Shown: positions 34,301 to 49,300, numbered from the stretch's first letter. The stretch: DNA of 64,000 nt from Ancylostoma caninum (GCA_037903475.1 JBAJFG010000177.1:248001-312000), one strand, 5' to 3'. A program made the numbers and translations. Notes: generated by a model from the letters alone, not told the origin.

Positions 34301-37300
34301 TCCAAAAGTCCCTGAGCGATTCTGCAGCCACGGAATCAGTTCCAGTTTGTACACTTACATGCATAGAAAAAATGCGACATCATAGGTCATTGTGACATTT
34401 CCTCTGACCAAGTATGTAATTATTCAAGATTTCTGGATAACCACTTCTTCCCATTGCTCTTGAGATTTACAAAAGTTATGGGCGACAGATGTACGAAGGG
34501 CCAATAGTGCCAGGGTACGGTTATGCGAATGGAAAGGGGTTTACTGTGGCTTAAAAGTGCGGGAGATGCCAGGATACGGATTCGCGGACGGAGGAGAGTT
34601 CCGCTGTGGCCCAAAAGTTAAAGGAACTCCAGAATATGGGTCCACCGATGGATGAGAGGCCCGCTATGGCTTCAAAGTGTGGGGATGCGAGGATGCTCTC
34701 GAATAAAATTCTGTAGAAGGACTCAGCTCTGGCAAACACAATTCAGATGTTAGATAGCTATTATGGAGGTGATGCAGTTGCTGTGGCTTATATTTCCCTG
34801 CCTCACTAGAGTTAAGGACTTCCAAACATGCATAATCTTGCCGAACCTCATTAGGCTTGAGAATCGACATAGTCTACGATGTATTGGACTTCTTGCTTCC
34901 TATTTACAACGCTATGGATTCACAACTCAGATCGCCGTAAGGGGGCTAGAGCGGCTGGAGATACGCGGCGTCACTCATAGACGCTGCAGGCACCTCTAGA
35001 GAGGCAATGGACGGGTCTTATGAGAGCTGCAACGTCCCGGAGACTTAGAGAAGGCTGGACCTACGCGGTCGCCTCATCTGGTAGTGGATGTTATTGCCGC
35101 ATCCCCTGTTCAATTCTTGCGGCGGTTGTGCAGTCACGACATCCGCTCGCGAGAAAGCTTCTGCACTAACACAGAGTAAAAGCCTCAATATATCAAGGCA
35201 TGCCAATCAACAATGTAGGGATACGGGTCCACCGTGATGTTGAGGCGCAGACTGTGGGGCGAAATGGCCGATTTTTAAGGACTCAGGCACGTTCGTTTCG
35301 GGACTCACAATTACGTCTTTGCTGGCTCTCCCGCATGCACGAGGGAGTGATTTCAGCACCTTCGCTGGCGGTCTCGCATCATAGAAGTGAGGGAGTGTTT
35401 ACAAGCTTTCAGGCTGCACAATGGAAAACCACCCTTCCACTGTTGCGACGCTGCAGGCACCTCTAGAGAGGCAATGGACGGGTCTTATGAGAGCTGCAAC
35501 GTCCCGGAGACTTAGAGAAGGCTGGACCTACGCGGTCGCCTCATCTGGTAGTGGATGTTATTGCCGCATCCCCTGTTCAATTCTCGCGGCGGTTGTGCAG
35601 TCACGACATCCGCTCGCGAGAAAGCTTTTGCACTAACACAGAGTAAAAGTCTCAATATATCAGGGCATGCCAATCAACAATGTAGGGATACGGGTACACC
35701 GATGGAGAAAGGTCCCGTCGTGGCCACTGGTGTGGGGAACGCCATTGCACGGGTCCATCGATGGAGAAAGGGCCCGCAGTGGCCAATGGTGTGGGGAACG
35801 CTATTGCACGAGCCCATCGATGGAGAAAGGGTCCACCGTGGCTAATGGAGTGGGGAACGCCATTGCACGGGTCCACCGAACGAGAAAGGGCCCACCGTAG
35901 CCAAGTGGTGTGATGAACGCCAGGATACGGGTCCACCGATGAAGATTGGGTTCGCGTGGCCCAGTGGTGTGAGGTGCATTAGGACACGGGTCTACCGTTG
36001 GAGGAAGGGCCCGAAGTGGCCCAGTGGTGTGGATAACGCCAGGATACGTATCCGCCAATATAGGATTGGTCCGCTGTGACTCAGTGAAGTGGAGAATGCC
36101 ACGATACGGTTCAGCCGACGGTGAACGGGTTCTTTGTGGCCTAACAGTGAAGATGACCCCAGAATATGGTTCCACCGATGGAAAAAAGCCCGCTGCGGCC
36201 CAGCAGTGTGGAAAACACTCGGATACGATTTCACTTTGGTCCAATACTGTGGGGAACGGCAGGATTCCTCCGAAGGAGAACGCGTCTGCGTTCGCGCGGT
36301 AGTGAGGTAGTGAATACGCACGAATATGCCATACGATGAAAAACGGACTTGTCATACCCATACTCAACGCATAAGAAGGACTTCATGTTTGGGCCCATTT
36401 AGAGATTGGTTCTACTTCTTTGTCAATTTTCTAGAGATTTGGCAAGTGCGAAGCTTTTGCACATGTCCCAAGTGGCTGCCCCACCCCACTTTCTAGCGTC
36501 CCGAAGGGGCGCCAGTAAGAATAACTTCTGAGCACCAATTTTCATTACGCTAGTTTTCCGTTTACCTTTTAGTTTTGAACTTATCAGTTCACTCAACGTT
36601 TCATAACTATACGACCACTCGTGAACAATTCAATTTTTTTTAATAATCTAGCGATGAAACAACACCATTTACAGCAAACTTAGTAGGCAATTAGCCCTTT
36701 AGCTCGGAAAGCACTTAAAAGAGGCGATTCAGCATACTGTTCATCAGATTCTTCAAGAAATCGCTCTCTACATCTTTCCAGGCGTCGATGATTGTTGTTT
36801 TCAGCTCATCATTCGTTTGAAATTGACGATAATTGCAGTAAGGCCTTCGTGCTAGGATGCTCGATTAACTCTCCATTGAGTTCAGGTCCTGGCTGCACTT
36901 GAGGCAATCCATGGCGTTCGCGCCGCTCTCTGAAAGCCAGCCTTAGGTTGTCTGGCTGGCATGCACCCCGGCGTTAACCTACAGGAAGGTATACTTCTGT
37001 CCACGATATCCCTCACAAATGACAGTCCCTGTCTATGTAGAGAGTCCTGGAACTCCATCGAGTCCATCGGACTCGAAACGAAGGCTATCTCTAGTCTGTT
37101 TCCGGGAGAAAAGTCATTCCGAGCCATGAATGATCTACCTCCAAAGTTGCGGCGACTGAAGGAAGTGGGGTTCTTTCGCAAACCGTTTCAGTAGCTTCTC
37201 CTCTCGTCAAGCTCATCCAAATTGAACTTCTGCTCATCTGTGGAGATGATCTGAAAGCATTTCTCGAAGCCTCATTTGTACTAATCTGACCTGGAAAGTT

Positions 37301-40300
37301 ATCACTGGTTTACTCCAATCTGTTGTCATGTTCTATCGAACGAATTTTTGCTCAGTCGTCCTTCAAAGAAAATTTGGACATTGAGCGCTCTTCGTAACTT
37401 CTTCTACATCATTTCCGCTGCGGTGGAGCGCTCTTCACACCTTGCTGTTCGAGAAAAGGAGTTTCAGTTCTGCTCGGTTCTGGTCGGGCGACAAGCAAGT
37501 GTAGGAGAATTGCCTGCAGATCTTCCTCTCGTCATAAGCTGTGGAAAGTTTCGGCTTCTGGTATCCTTCTTCTTGTGGTATTCATCAGAATTTTACAAAT
37601 AAGTGAGAGCGAGGCAGTGAGTATGGCCAGTCTTCATCCAGATAGTTCAACCACTTAGTACTGCATTGTTTGGAGGCCGGAACTGACCTCCTGTACTTAG
37701 GGATGTACCGCGAGGGGTACTGAGGAAGTTGTGAAACCCACCATTTGCCGTGTTTGCACACCCAAGCTGGGGTGACATACTTTCATCAATTTTCATTATT
37801 CGTTAGTGGACGTATATATGAAATGTGGGACAAGCGGTAACTTCGCATTTTGAACCTCAGAAATAAGTGAGCGGTGTAGAAATTTGTGCTCCGTGGTTAT
37901 TTTGTTCGCTGAATCTACTGTCAACTACATAAAAATTGCAAAGTTGCTGCATCGTGCACAACTGAAAAAAATAAGGTGGTCGTATAGTTATGAAACGCAG
38001 TATATATATATATATATACTGCGTTTCATAACTATACGACCACCTTATTTTTTGCAGTTGTGCGCGATGCAGCAACTTTGCAATTTTTATGGTTGACAGT
38101 AGATTCAGCGGACAAAATAACCACGGAGCACAAATTTCTACACCGCTCACTTATTTCTGAGTTTCAAAATGCGGTGTTACCGCTTGTCCCACGTTTCATA
38201 TCTATACGTCCACTAACGAATAATGAAAATTGATGAAAGTTTGTCACCCCAGCTTGGGTGTGCAAGGATGGCAAATGGTGGGTTTCACAATTTTCTCAGT
38301 ACCCCTCGCGGTACATCCCTAAGTACAGGAGGTCAGTTCCGGCCTCCAAACAATGCAGTACTAAGTGGTTGAACCATCGGGATGAAGACTGGCCATACTC
38401 ACTGCCCCGCTCTATTTGTAAAATTCTGATGAATACCACAAGAAGAAGGATACCAGAAGCCGAAACTTCCCACAGCTTATGACGAGAGGAAGATCTGCAG
38501 GCAATTCTCCTACACTTGCTTGTCGCTCAACCAGAACCGAGCAGAATTGAAACTCCTTGTCTCGAACAGCAAGGTGTGAAGAGCGCTCCACCGCAGCGGA
38601 AATGATGTAGAAGAAGTTACGAAGAGCGCTCCATGTCCAATTTTTCTTTGAAGGACGACTGAGCAAGAATTCGTTCGATGGAACATGACAACAGATTGGA
38701 GTAAACCAGTGATAACTTTCTAGGTCAGATTAGTACAAATGAGGCTTTGAGAAATGCTTTCAGATCATCTCCACAGATGAGCAGAAGTTCAATTTGGATG
38801 GGCTTGACGAGAGGAGAAGCTACTGGAACGGTTTGCGAAAGAACCCCACTTCCTTCAGTCGCCGCAACTTTGGAGGCAGATCATTCATGGCTTGGAATGA
38901 CTTTTCTGCCGGGAACAGACTAGAGATAGCCTTCGTTTCGGGTCCGATGGACTCGATGGAGTTCCAGGACTCTCTACATAGACAGGGACTGTCATTTGTG
39001 AGGGATATCGTGGACAGAAGTAGACCTTCCTGTAGGTTAACGCCGGGGTGCATGCCAGCCAGACAACCTAAGGCTGGCTTTCAGAGAGCGGCGCGAACGC
39101 CATGGATTGCCTCAAGTGCAGCCCGGACCTGAACTCAATGGAGAGTTAATCGAGCATCCTAGCACGAAGGGTTTACTGCAATTATCGTCAATTTCAAACA
39201 ATTGATGAGCTGAAAACAACAATCATCGACGCCTGGGAAGATGTAGAGAGCGATTTCTTGAAGAATCTGATGAACAGTATGCTGAATCGCCTCTTTTAAG
39301 TGCTTTCCAAGCTAAAGGGCTGATTGCCTATAAGTTTGCTGTAAATGGTGTTGTTTCATCGCTAGATTATTAAAAAAAATTGAATTGTTCACGTATATAT
39401 ATATATATTAGGGTGGTCAGAAAGTCTTGAGCCGATTTTTTTGAAAGTTCCAGAACTTTTGATTATTGATCGGTACCCATGACCTACCATGTGGTAATCG
39501 TAGACCAAACTCGGGGCTTCTCCATAGTAGGCATATATAGGCGGATTGGCTTTCCTAACTTTAATTACGACGTCAATTCCAAGAAAGGTCCTCCTACCCA
39601 AGATCAGTTTTTCCTTCATTGACCACACCAAAAGGAGTTTTTGGAATAACTAATTACTGAAGGTGAGAGTTGTGTCCTCTACGATTCCAACATACATCTT
39701 GCCATGTGGCTCCGTCGAGCAGAAGATCCACCAAATCGCACCCCCACCCAAACAAGTGTTTCCTTTGCTACCTCTGGAATTCGCCAGGAATGTCGTATTA
39801 TAAGCTGCTCCCGCAAACATACAAGTTCATCAGTAACAAATACGCCAATCAGTTCCGGAAGGTCGCGGATGCTGTTCGAGAAAAACGGCCAAGACGAGTT
39901 TTTTGTACACCTCCGCCATGGTGACGCTAGGCCCCATTTTGCTTAAGGGACCCCTGAAAAATAGGAGGAGCTGGGTTGGGACACGCTTCCCCACTTACCG
40001 TATTCTCCTGACGTTGCCACTTCTGATTGTCACTTATTTCATCCCCTCGAGGCATTCCTGTCTAAGAAAAAATTCACCAAAGTTGACCATGTTGAAACGG
40101 AGGTCGGCGATTTCTTTGGCTCCCAGTCTTCCCATTCCTGGGAAAAGGGGACCGCTGACCTGCCCATTAGGTGGGACACTGCAGTGACTAACTATGGCTA
40201 TTATATTGTTGAGCAAATTCCACTGTGGGCTGGGTAATAAAATAAAGCGCAAAAAAAGTCCAAAACGGCTCAAGACTTTCTGACCACCCTAATATATATA

Positions 40301-43300
40301 GTCGCGGCCAAAAAGATATGATCAGCGTCATTTTCACACAATAATTTTTTGCTACAAATCACCTCTGCATTGAGCTATCCAGATGAAATTTGGATATGTA
40401 TTGAAGCTCTTTGGTTTCTTCCTAACAGCGCCTTATCTGGGCAGAAACTCAATTCTTGTAGCTTTACTGAGCCTGAACATCAATTTCCTTAGCTTCCTTT
40501 GACTTCGTCCAATATCATCACTACCATCTTCTGAGAAAAATGAAGAGTTGATGCAGATCAAGAACACATTGGGCTATTTTTTCCGTCAAATGTCATTGCT
40601 GCACTTTCCTTTGCTTGTCAAATGCGAGGGCCAAAGTAAGTGGTAGAATTTGCCAAAAAATAACAGTTCCTATTTCAATATCAGAATAGTTATCAGTAGT
40701 GGATATCATAGAAATATCCTCAGTTGGAACGGTTGTCTTTTGTTCGTGATTACTGAAAACTCTTCTTTCACCTTTTTTGGGCTTTTTGGTAATCGCACTT
40801 TTTCATGCACAGAGAAGAACTACAGAATACGATTACTACAGCGAATTACTCACTCAAAGGGAGATTTAGAATAAATCCTCTGCGAATCGAAATGAGGCGA
40901 TACAATTGAGGAATCATCATGTTGATGAAAGCTGTGAATTCGGACTTGGAATGCGATAGTTCTGTTTGAAAGCAGGTTGCTTCAAAGTTGTGCAGCGCAA
41001 AGAAAGAATACTTCGATCCTCATCACATCCTAAAATTTTGTCCGAATAGCACAATCCCAGGTTAAGTTATGAAGGAAAGTTACGCTTTCAACATGGCACT
41101 GATCATATCTTTTTGGCTGCGACTGTATATATAATGTTGGGTTGGTGAAAAAGTTCTACAACACTCCCAACGAATTCTTTGGAGATGGATTCCTTTATCA
41201 AAGCAGAATCTCAATCAATGATATATTTACCACTATTACATAGTACCTTCGCACATACAGAGTGACCCAAAAGTCTTCGGCCAATGTTCAAATGCAGAGG
41301 AAAACTTTATATAGTGAGCGATCGTGACCGAACTGGGAGGGTGATTTACCAACAATGCCTTTAGCAAAACAGGGTCTAACTCGATCTCCAGAGTCTTTCC
41401 TCTATTGGTATAGCAGAGCTGGAAACACCCCCGGGCAGAGTGGCCCATGGACATTTGTATGTCATCATCACATCCCACGGAAGTTTTTTGAAGTTTTCTG
41501 TGAGAAGATCTGCTGAAGAAAAACACCATTTGCAGTATAAATGTCCCAATGACATCAAGAAGCAAATTGTACAGAATGCTGAGGGTACCCACTAGAACAG
41601 TCAGATTATGGTTAAGAGAGAAGTGATCTTAACAGAACGACATTCTTGTGCATTTATCGAATGGTTTAGTGACGTTCCGAGGTAGGACTCATGTCATGAT
41701 GGGTTTAGGAGATAAGATGCTAATGTTTTCAAAATAATCCTAGATCGTTGTGATCAATTTTCTACCAAGAGGGATATTCGTTTCGTTCCTCAAAGCTGGA
41801 TTCAAAAGTGGCGTCGCGCTCACCTTAACCACTTCGTCTTCCACCTTCTCACAACCTACATTCGATCTCCTTGAGAATGCAGCCCAGTACTTTGGAAGAG
41901 AATGTTCTGTCGGGGTTTACATCATGGCTGCCTCCCTGCGGTGGTCCTTTGAAAAGTATCTAGAGGGAAAGTTTGGATAGCGTGCTGATGTGCAGAAGCG
42001 ACTCCGCTTTGAAGAGTCTTCACCACTGCTGCATCAACAAAAAACAGGCTTCCGAGATCTGGATGAGGCGTTTTTGTTGGCAGTGATCTTGGTAAATTAA
42101 TCCCTCAACATGGGCCTCATTGTTTCTCATATGGAGGTTTTGCAGCATTTGAACGTCGGCCAAAAATTTTTTGGTCATCCTGTACGTATTGTGGGCAGCT
42201 TCTCTTTCCCTGTCTGCCAGAGCTCTTGTGAATGTGGATCGAAAAAACTTTAACACCCCACTTTCGAGTCCTGTTGGTTTTTTTTGCTAAGATTCACAGA
42301 CAGATATAGCCTCATAGATGCTTATTCTTGGCCAAGAAAAGGAGACACTCTAACGAGGCCACGTCTAGCGAACAGGGAAGGTGTGACAGCAATTTCCAAC
42401 CGAGATCATGAGTCTTCTAACGACTTTCATCTACGATGAGCGCGTGAGAATTCGACCAGTTATTCTGGTCCACGCATTTGAGTAGCAAAGGAAAGCGCAA
42501 CAATGACATCTGGCGGAAAAAATAGCCAGTTATGTGCCTAATCTGTATCAACTCTTCATTTTTCTCAGAAGGTGGTAGTAAAAATACTGCACAAAATCCA
42601 TGAAAGCCGAGGAAGTTATGTTCAGACCTAATAAAGCCACCACGATTGATTTTCTATCCAGATAAGCTGCTGTCAGGAAGCACCCATTAAGCTTGAATAA
42701 ATATCGAAATTTCATCTGGATAGTTCAATCCATAGGTGAGTTGTAGCAAAAAAATTCTCTTGTCGAAATGACGCTGATCATATCTTTTTGGCCGCAACTG
42801 TATCTGTCCATTTATAACAGTTTATTTCTATTAATATTCCTGAGCAACTCCTTTAAATTGTTTAATATTATAATGTTTTCATTATTTTCATCTTCCACAT
42901 GGGTCCACGAAGCGGCGGAGACCCCACTTTTTTCCCATGCCCCTCCCCTCCTCCCGCCCACTTTCTGCGCCCGCCACCGATGTTCACGGAGAATGGGTCT
43001 GCCATGGGCGATAGGGAAAACGGCAGGATGCACAGGTCTACGATTGGGAAGTGGGTCTGCCCTGGCTCAATAGTAGGGGAACCGTCAGCATACGGGTCCA
43101 AGGATGGAGAATGGATCTGCCATGGCCAATAGTGGGGAAAACGACAGGGTACACAGGATTGGATAATGGTTATTATATTATATTAGTCATTATATTAGCT
43201 ATTATATTATTATATTATATAATATATTATTATAATATAATATTAGGTTGGTGCAAAAACAAAGCGCGTTTTCATGCCTTCGATTCCAGTGAGGAAAACC

Positions 43301-46300
43301 AAATGGGCTGAAGTGAGCGACTTTTGCAGAAAGTCAGCACAAAGTCGCCGAGACCTTGATTTGGTATTGCTTCCTTTTCTGACAGTGTTTCGGTGCTTCT
43401 TCCTCGCGCAACTGTTGAGAAGCGCACTTTATTTTGTCGTAGATGGTCTATACTTCACACTGCATCATTAAGCGACCAAGTGTTTGGTCTCAATTCTTTC
43501 ACTACAAAGACGCAAAGCAGACCAGCCAACGAGGATCAATCTGATACTCGTCCAGTATGCGCGACTTCTACTCGTCGAGCTTTTTCTTCCTTCCATTCCT
43601 ACTGGAGGAAGGGATGGTCTGACGGCAATTAACGCAGAGGTTCTGCGAAACCAAATATTAGCGTGGTAAGAAAGTCTTGAGCCGATTTTTACAAAAGCTC
43701 CAGGACTTTTGCTTATTGATCGGTATCCATGACCTACCACGTGCTTTTTGTAAGCAAACTTGGGGCTTCTCCACAATAGGCATATATAGCCAAATTGCCT
43801 TCCTCAACTTCAATTACGGCGTCAGTTCCACGAGAGGTCCCCCTAGCCAAAATCAGTTTTTCCTGCTCTGTCCACATCGAAAGGAGTTTCCAGAATGCCT
43901 TATTGTTGGAGATGAGAGTGGGGTCCTCTACGATTTTAAAACGCACCGTGCCATGTGGTTCCGTCAGGGAGAATATCGGCCAAATCGCACCCCCACCCAA
44001 ACATCTGTCTCCTTTGCTACTTCTGGAATTCGCTAGAAATATTGTATCATGAGCGGCTCCCGCAAACACACACAGTCACCAGTAACACATACGCCAATCA
44101 GCTCCAGACAGCCGCGGATGCTGTTTGAGAAAACGGTCGAAACGAGTTTCTTGTACACCTACGCCATGATGAGGGTAGGCCCCAAATAGCTAAAGAGACT
44201 GGTGAAAAATCGGCGGAGCTGGGCTGGGTTACGGTTTCTCACTCACCCTATTCTCCTGACGTTGCCTCCTCCGACTACCACTTATTTTGCTCTTTCAAGG
44301 CATTTCAAGTCAAGAAAAAATCCGCCAAAGTTGACCATGTTGGAAGGGAGGTCAGCGATTTCTTTGGCTCCCAGTCTTCCCATTCCTGAGCAAAGGGGAC
44401 CGCTGACCTGCCCATTAGGTGGGACACTGCAGTGACTAACTATGGCTATTATATTGTTGAGCAAATTCCACTGTGTGCTGAGTAATAAAATAAAGCACAA
44501 AAAAGTCTAAAACGGCTCAAGACTTTCTTACCACCCTAATATATTGTTTTGAACGGGTGCTCTTCGATGATCGCCACCAGTTGAGGGTCGCAATCCCCAG
44601 GAAGATCTATGCGACATTCCTTACTTTCGAAGCAAGACACACCTCGTCGAAAAAATCTGGAGGCAGCTTCACGGTATGCGTTTGTTCACACTTCCTTAGC
44701 CAAAACTATGGTGGTATTTCGAGCGGTTCCTGCTGCGATGCCGACGAGTTTCAGCTCGCCGAAGTGATTTTGGCAAAAAAAATTGTTTTGGCGTCTTTCG
44801 TTCCAGAACTAAAAATTCGCAGAAAACGTGGATTTCGTTCAAAATGCATGAGATATTTGAAAAGGAAAAGGAAAAAAATTGAAAATAAAATTTGCTATAA
44901 AATCATAACAACTTCTCATAGCTGTTATAAGAAATAACGGAAGTTTTCTGCACCAAAGATAAAGCAACGAAAAACGAGCATTATTTTTGCACCAACCTGA
45001 TATATAATATTATTATATTATTTCTGAACTACGGGGCCCAGGCATATCTGTCCGTCATCAGTGCACCCGCACTCTCGAAAGTAATGAAAAGAATAGGAAA
45101 TATTCAGAAAGTTTGATCAATTGCACAACTGGTTTCAGAAAATGTCACAAGAGCTCTAGTGTACTATATTGTGCTGCTCTTCTTAAGAACAAAAGCGGAT
45201 CCTGAGGCTGCATAATTTCCATGAGACCTCAATGAGAGGTGCGCAAAGAGCGTATCCCAAGCGAGCAAACCGAGTGAATCCTATCGCAACGGAAGCCCCC
45301 TCCACGGCATGCTTTTCGAGGTGGTTGTCATTCAGTGTTTAAATCGAAAGATATCAGTAGCAAAGCCAAAGTGGAGGGGCTACTCTGCTCCGTACATTGC
45401 TGCTATGCAACGTCTGATCGTTGTAAACACTGTCTCGCCCGGGGGGCTCGAGACCGCTAGCCACTGGTCCCACCGCGGAATCCTGAGTGCACCCGACTTC
45501 CACCACATCTATGCACCTATGAGGAAACATCGGCCGAATGTCCCGTCAACTGCGCATCTTCGCGAGGCACTGTCTATAATCGACCCTCATGACGAGCGCA
45601 TGTGGTCACGTGCTGGTTCTCCACGGCCTGCGCTCTAGAAAATTTTGTTGCACTATCATGATTCATATAAGAGGATATATTATACTAGCTGCCGTACACG
45701 GCTTTGCTCGGGTGTTTTACTACCTTGGGTACATCACACTGCTGAGGCCAATTACTATCACCGATAAATTCATTAACATCCCCATACTCAGACATTCGTG
45801 GGGGGCGACTGCAGGTAGAAAAGGGGTCCACCCCCAGTTGTATCTGGGGGTGGACCCCCAATCGCGGGGCACCTACCCCCCACATATGGCCGACGACCCC
45901 CCCCCCCACGTGCCCCCACTGACGACCCCCCACGTGCCCCCACAGACGTCCCCCCACGTGCCCCCACAGACGACCCCCCACGTGCCCCCAACGACGTCCC
46001 CCCACGTGCCCCCACAGACGTCCCCCACGTGCCCCCGGCCGACGTCCCCCACGTGCCGTCAATGCTACCCCCGACGTACAGAAACACAACATTGAAGCTG
46101 AAATTGATCCGCTGCTTCAGGAAAATATCGAGTCCGGGGAGTCGAGTCCGGGGCTCTCCCGTACGAGAATGTACGCAAGCAGTGACCTAACTGCCAGGGT
46201 TGTCGCGCAGTCGTCGTCCAATTGATGGGAATTGGTCACAATGCTGCCGTATGCATTAGATTTGGGGCACTAGCGCCTGATGATCTGCGACTTCATAGCG

Positions 46301-49300
46301 GCCTGAACGCGGACAGTACTCGGGCGGATAGGAATGCAAGTCCAGTTTTTAGCGGCCCTACAGCGGCCTGAACGCGGCCACTTCTCGGGACAAAACACCC
46401 AAGCGCTCGCTTCGTCCCTCGCGCCGCCCCCCCCCCGCTCGTTCCGAACGGGATTTGCCCCCGAACTTGTCTGAGTAGTTACCCTATTATAGGGTAATTT
46501 ATACCAGCTGCGTGCGTCAGTCGCGCATCAGTCGCACGTATCCATTTGCAAGGTATTTTCCATGAAGACCGGTCAGCACGACATGTACATCCTCCAATGA
46601 AAAGAAAACACGGCCGCCGCCAGACCGTGAACGCGTGCGTCTGAGCTGCGACCAGGGTAAAGCACGGGTGCGATTCGGATCTCCCAAATACGTGACCCCC
46701 TTTTGCTTTCACATGGGCGTAAACCACGTCCATGATTCCGCCATTCTTGCGGGTACACTGTCTTGCATTGTAATGAGCAATTAAACAGCTTTCATTATAT
46801 TTTTATCAGTGTTTGGCCTCTCTCAATTTGTAACATTCCAGACATTATAGACAAACTTGCCAGTTTTAAGGAAACGTGCCCAACAAGTTTGAGCATGTTG
46901 GACATACTGAACATAAAACAAAAAAGGAGAGATCAGATTGCAAGAAAACTAAACATGTTTGAACACTATTAGACATGTTTTAACCGTTTTTACGTAAACT
47001 TCCCTGTTTTCATTCTCTGCTCCCTCTTCACTCCGGATACTTTATGCGCATCTCTCCACCACTCCTCAATACTGTAGAGTCCACCACAGGGCAGGTGCGA
47101 TAAGGGTGCGATACACGCACCTTCTCCGCACCTGCCCTGTGGTGGAAACTATAGTAATCTTTTGCAGTAGAGTGCGGAATCGCGTAGGAGCGCGAAATAG
47201 CTCCACAGGGGATTTCAGCCGAACTTCGGTGCAATTTTTGCAATATTGAACCGATCTAACGTGCGCGACTTGCACAGATGGAGAGAAACTTAGGAAATTT
47301 ACCGTGATTACTCTCCTGTGGCGGGCAATACATACTAACTTTACTAATTACTGCGTCTATAACTTATTACTATTACTCTGTGTTGCTGTACCGATTTATT
47401 GTGATGGGAAAATTTTGATGTAACAGCAGGGATCGTAGAGGTGTGGAACATCTCATCCACAGCTCGAATAATATGCTAGGTCGTAAACGCCGTTCCCTTC
47501 ACGATACTTCCTGAATAGAAGCCGTCGGCCATTCTGCAGAGTCAGTGCGTAGGTAAGATAGTATAGCGGTCGCAGGACGAGGATCAATCATAAAGAAAAA
47601 ACACAACGTACCCCCCCCCCTTTGCTTTTTTCGCTTTGCTCCTCTAAATACGTAGGGGTGGTTTGAAATATCGCACCTGTGCTTTACCCTGGTTGCGACC
47701 GCGATGCGACTGCTATGCGACTAGGGCCTATTCTTCATCAAGTAGAGACTATTTCTACATATTTATTTCGGCTCCTTGGCAAATGCCAAGGCTGGTAGCG
47801 CTCATTGCTAGGCCCATCTACTCAGGAACTCTGCAGTCTTTCGAAAACTGTGTTGGGGAAGAGTTTGGAATAGGTTGTTGGTCCAGTTGCTGGTACAGTT
47901 GAGCAACTTTCCGTTGTCTGCCACGGCTCCATTATTTTGCTAGTGTTCTATTGCTGTCTTTATCGCGTTGTGGGCATTCCGACTAAGTACCTGACTGAAC
48001 GTGAGCGTACTAAAATCTAGGATCTGTGCTGAAAATCCTTGAACAAATTAGCAAATGCAAACGCATGGCACCAAGTCGGAATGCCGACAGTGCGATAAAG
48101 ACAAGAATAGAACACTGACAGGATAATACAGCGCCGTTAGGGGACGGAAAGTTGCTCAACTGTACCAGCAAACCTATTCAAAACTTTTCCCCAACACAGT
48201 GTTCGAAAGACCGCAGCATTCCTGAGTAGGCGGGTCCAGCAATGAGCGCTGCCAGCCTTGGGATTTGCTAAGGAGCCGAATTAAATATGTAGAAATAGTC
48301 CCTACTTTCTTTATCATAGAGGCGCACGCGCGTCAGTCGCACGCATACAGTATAAATTGCCCTTATGAGAACTCGTGAACACTCACCGCCGCTCCAAGGA
48401 AGGTAAATGATGAAAGTAAAGGTGAGGGAAAATGAAGTTGTTGATTAATCACATATACACGTGTTATCACGGTCCCGGCGGACAGCAGCACGTCGGGGGG
48501 TATGGGCAGCACGTCGGGCGGTATGAGCAGCACGTTCTGCTATAGCAGAACGTCGAGACACGTTCCCCCAGTTCAAAAAGTGGGCGGGGCGATGGGGGTT
48601 CGACCTGCCGTTCGACGGCACAATTGTCTGAGTAATTTTGGTGATCAGCATGTTAGCAAAGCCCAGGTGACCCTTTCCCATCAACTTGCAAAGTTATTTC
48701 GGTGACATTGAATCGATGAATTGCTGACACCACTGTATACCGCCAAGCAAGTGAGAAGGAATTTCAAGCTCAATGTAGAAGGTTGAATGATGTCTGGGTA
48801 ACAGTGGGAAAGCTGGCAGGGCTTGACGAGCGATTCATTGGTAGACTGAAACTGGAAAATCCAAGTTGCCCGGTTTTCTATAGCCTCATCAAGACGCATA
48901 AGATCTCCGTGCATGAAATGAGCTCGATGTCTCCGGAAAGCTTTAAAATACGACCAATAATCAGTTGTGTGGGCGGCCCATCGGACAGAATATCATGGTT
49001 TCTAAACAAAATAGTAAGTCAGCTGCTCAACAAGGTACCCGCACACTTATCCAACACATGCGAATTTCTCGACTGCTTGCGAAATGCAAAGTTTGAACAG
49101 AACAGTGTCATCGAATCATTCGATGTAACATCTTTATACACTAATGTTCAAAACAGTGAAGCATTACAAGCTCTATCGGAAATGTTGGATAAGTACGCAA
49201 CAAGCATAAATACCTTTGGGCTTAGCAAGACGCGCATTATGACCCTCACAAGCGAGTGTTTAAAATGCAATATCTTCAAATGGTCTGGGAAGTACTACTC

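Larger units (their letters stand above)
36596..39392. mobile_element. Two Tc1-family elements joined head to head as a 2.8 kb palindrome
   Basis: The arms 36621-38009 and 38010-39392 are near-identical inverted copies centred on an AT run (gcag, 18 bases of alternating TA, ctgc). The terminal motif gcgtttcataactatacgac occurs at the centre in both orientations and, without the first bases, at the left outer end (36596); the right outer terminus is missing where a mariner element begins (39411). Each arm carries a decayed Tc1 transposase. The insertion lies in HAP-2 intron 3. Confidence 0.85.
45787..48632. mobile_element. TA-targeting DNA element with CTCAGAC ends (possibly composite)
   Basis: The left terminus ctcagaca (45787) follows TA and the right terminus tgtctgag (ending 48632) precedes TA. 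The flanking Helitron sequence is continuous across it when compared with the Helitron at 54144-55355 (...aaatctctata|attttgctgatc). A further gtctgag+TA at 46468-46476 suggests an inner element. Contents are a 24-bp CACGTGCCCCCA-type tandem array, an inverted repeat at 47066-47158, and a 0.57 kb inverted repeat at 47740-48312. No transposase is recognised. Confidence 0.65.

Noticed and set aside
45589..46095. PHVPPQTS octapeptide repeat protein
   Set aside because: It is a 24-bp minisatellite inside a transposable element, and the complementary strand is equally open.
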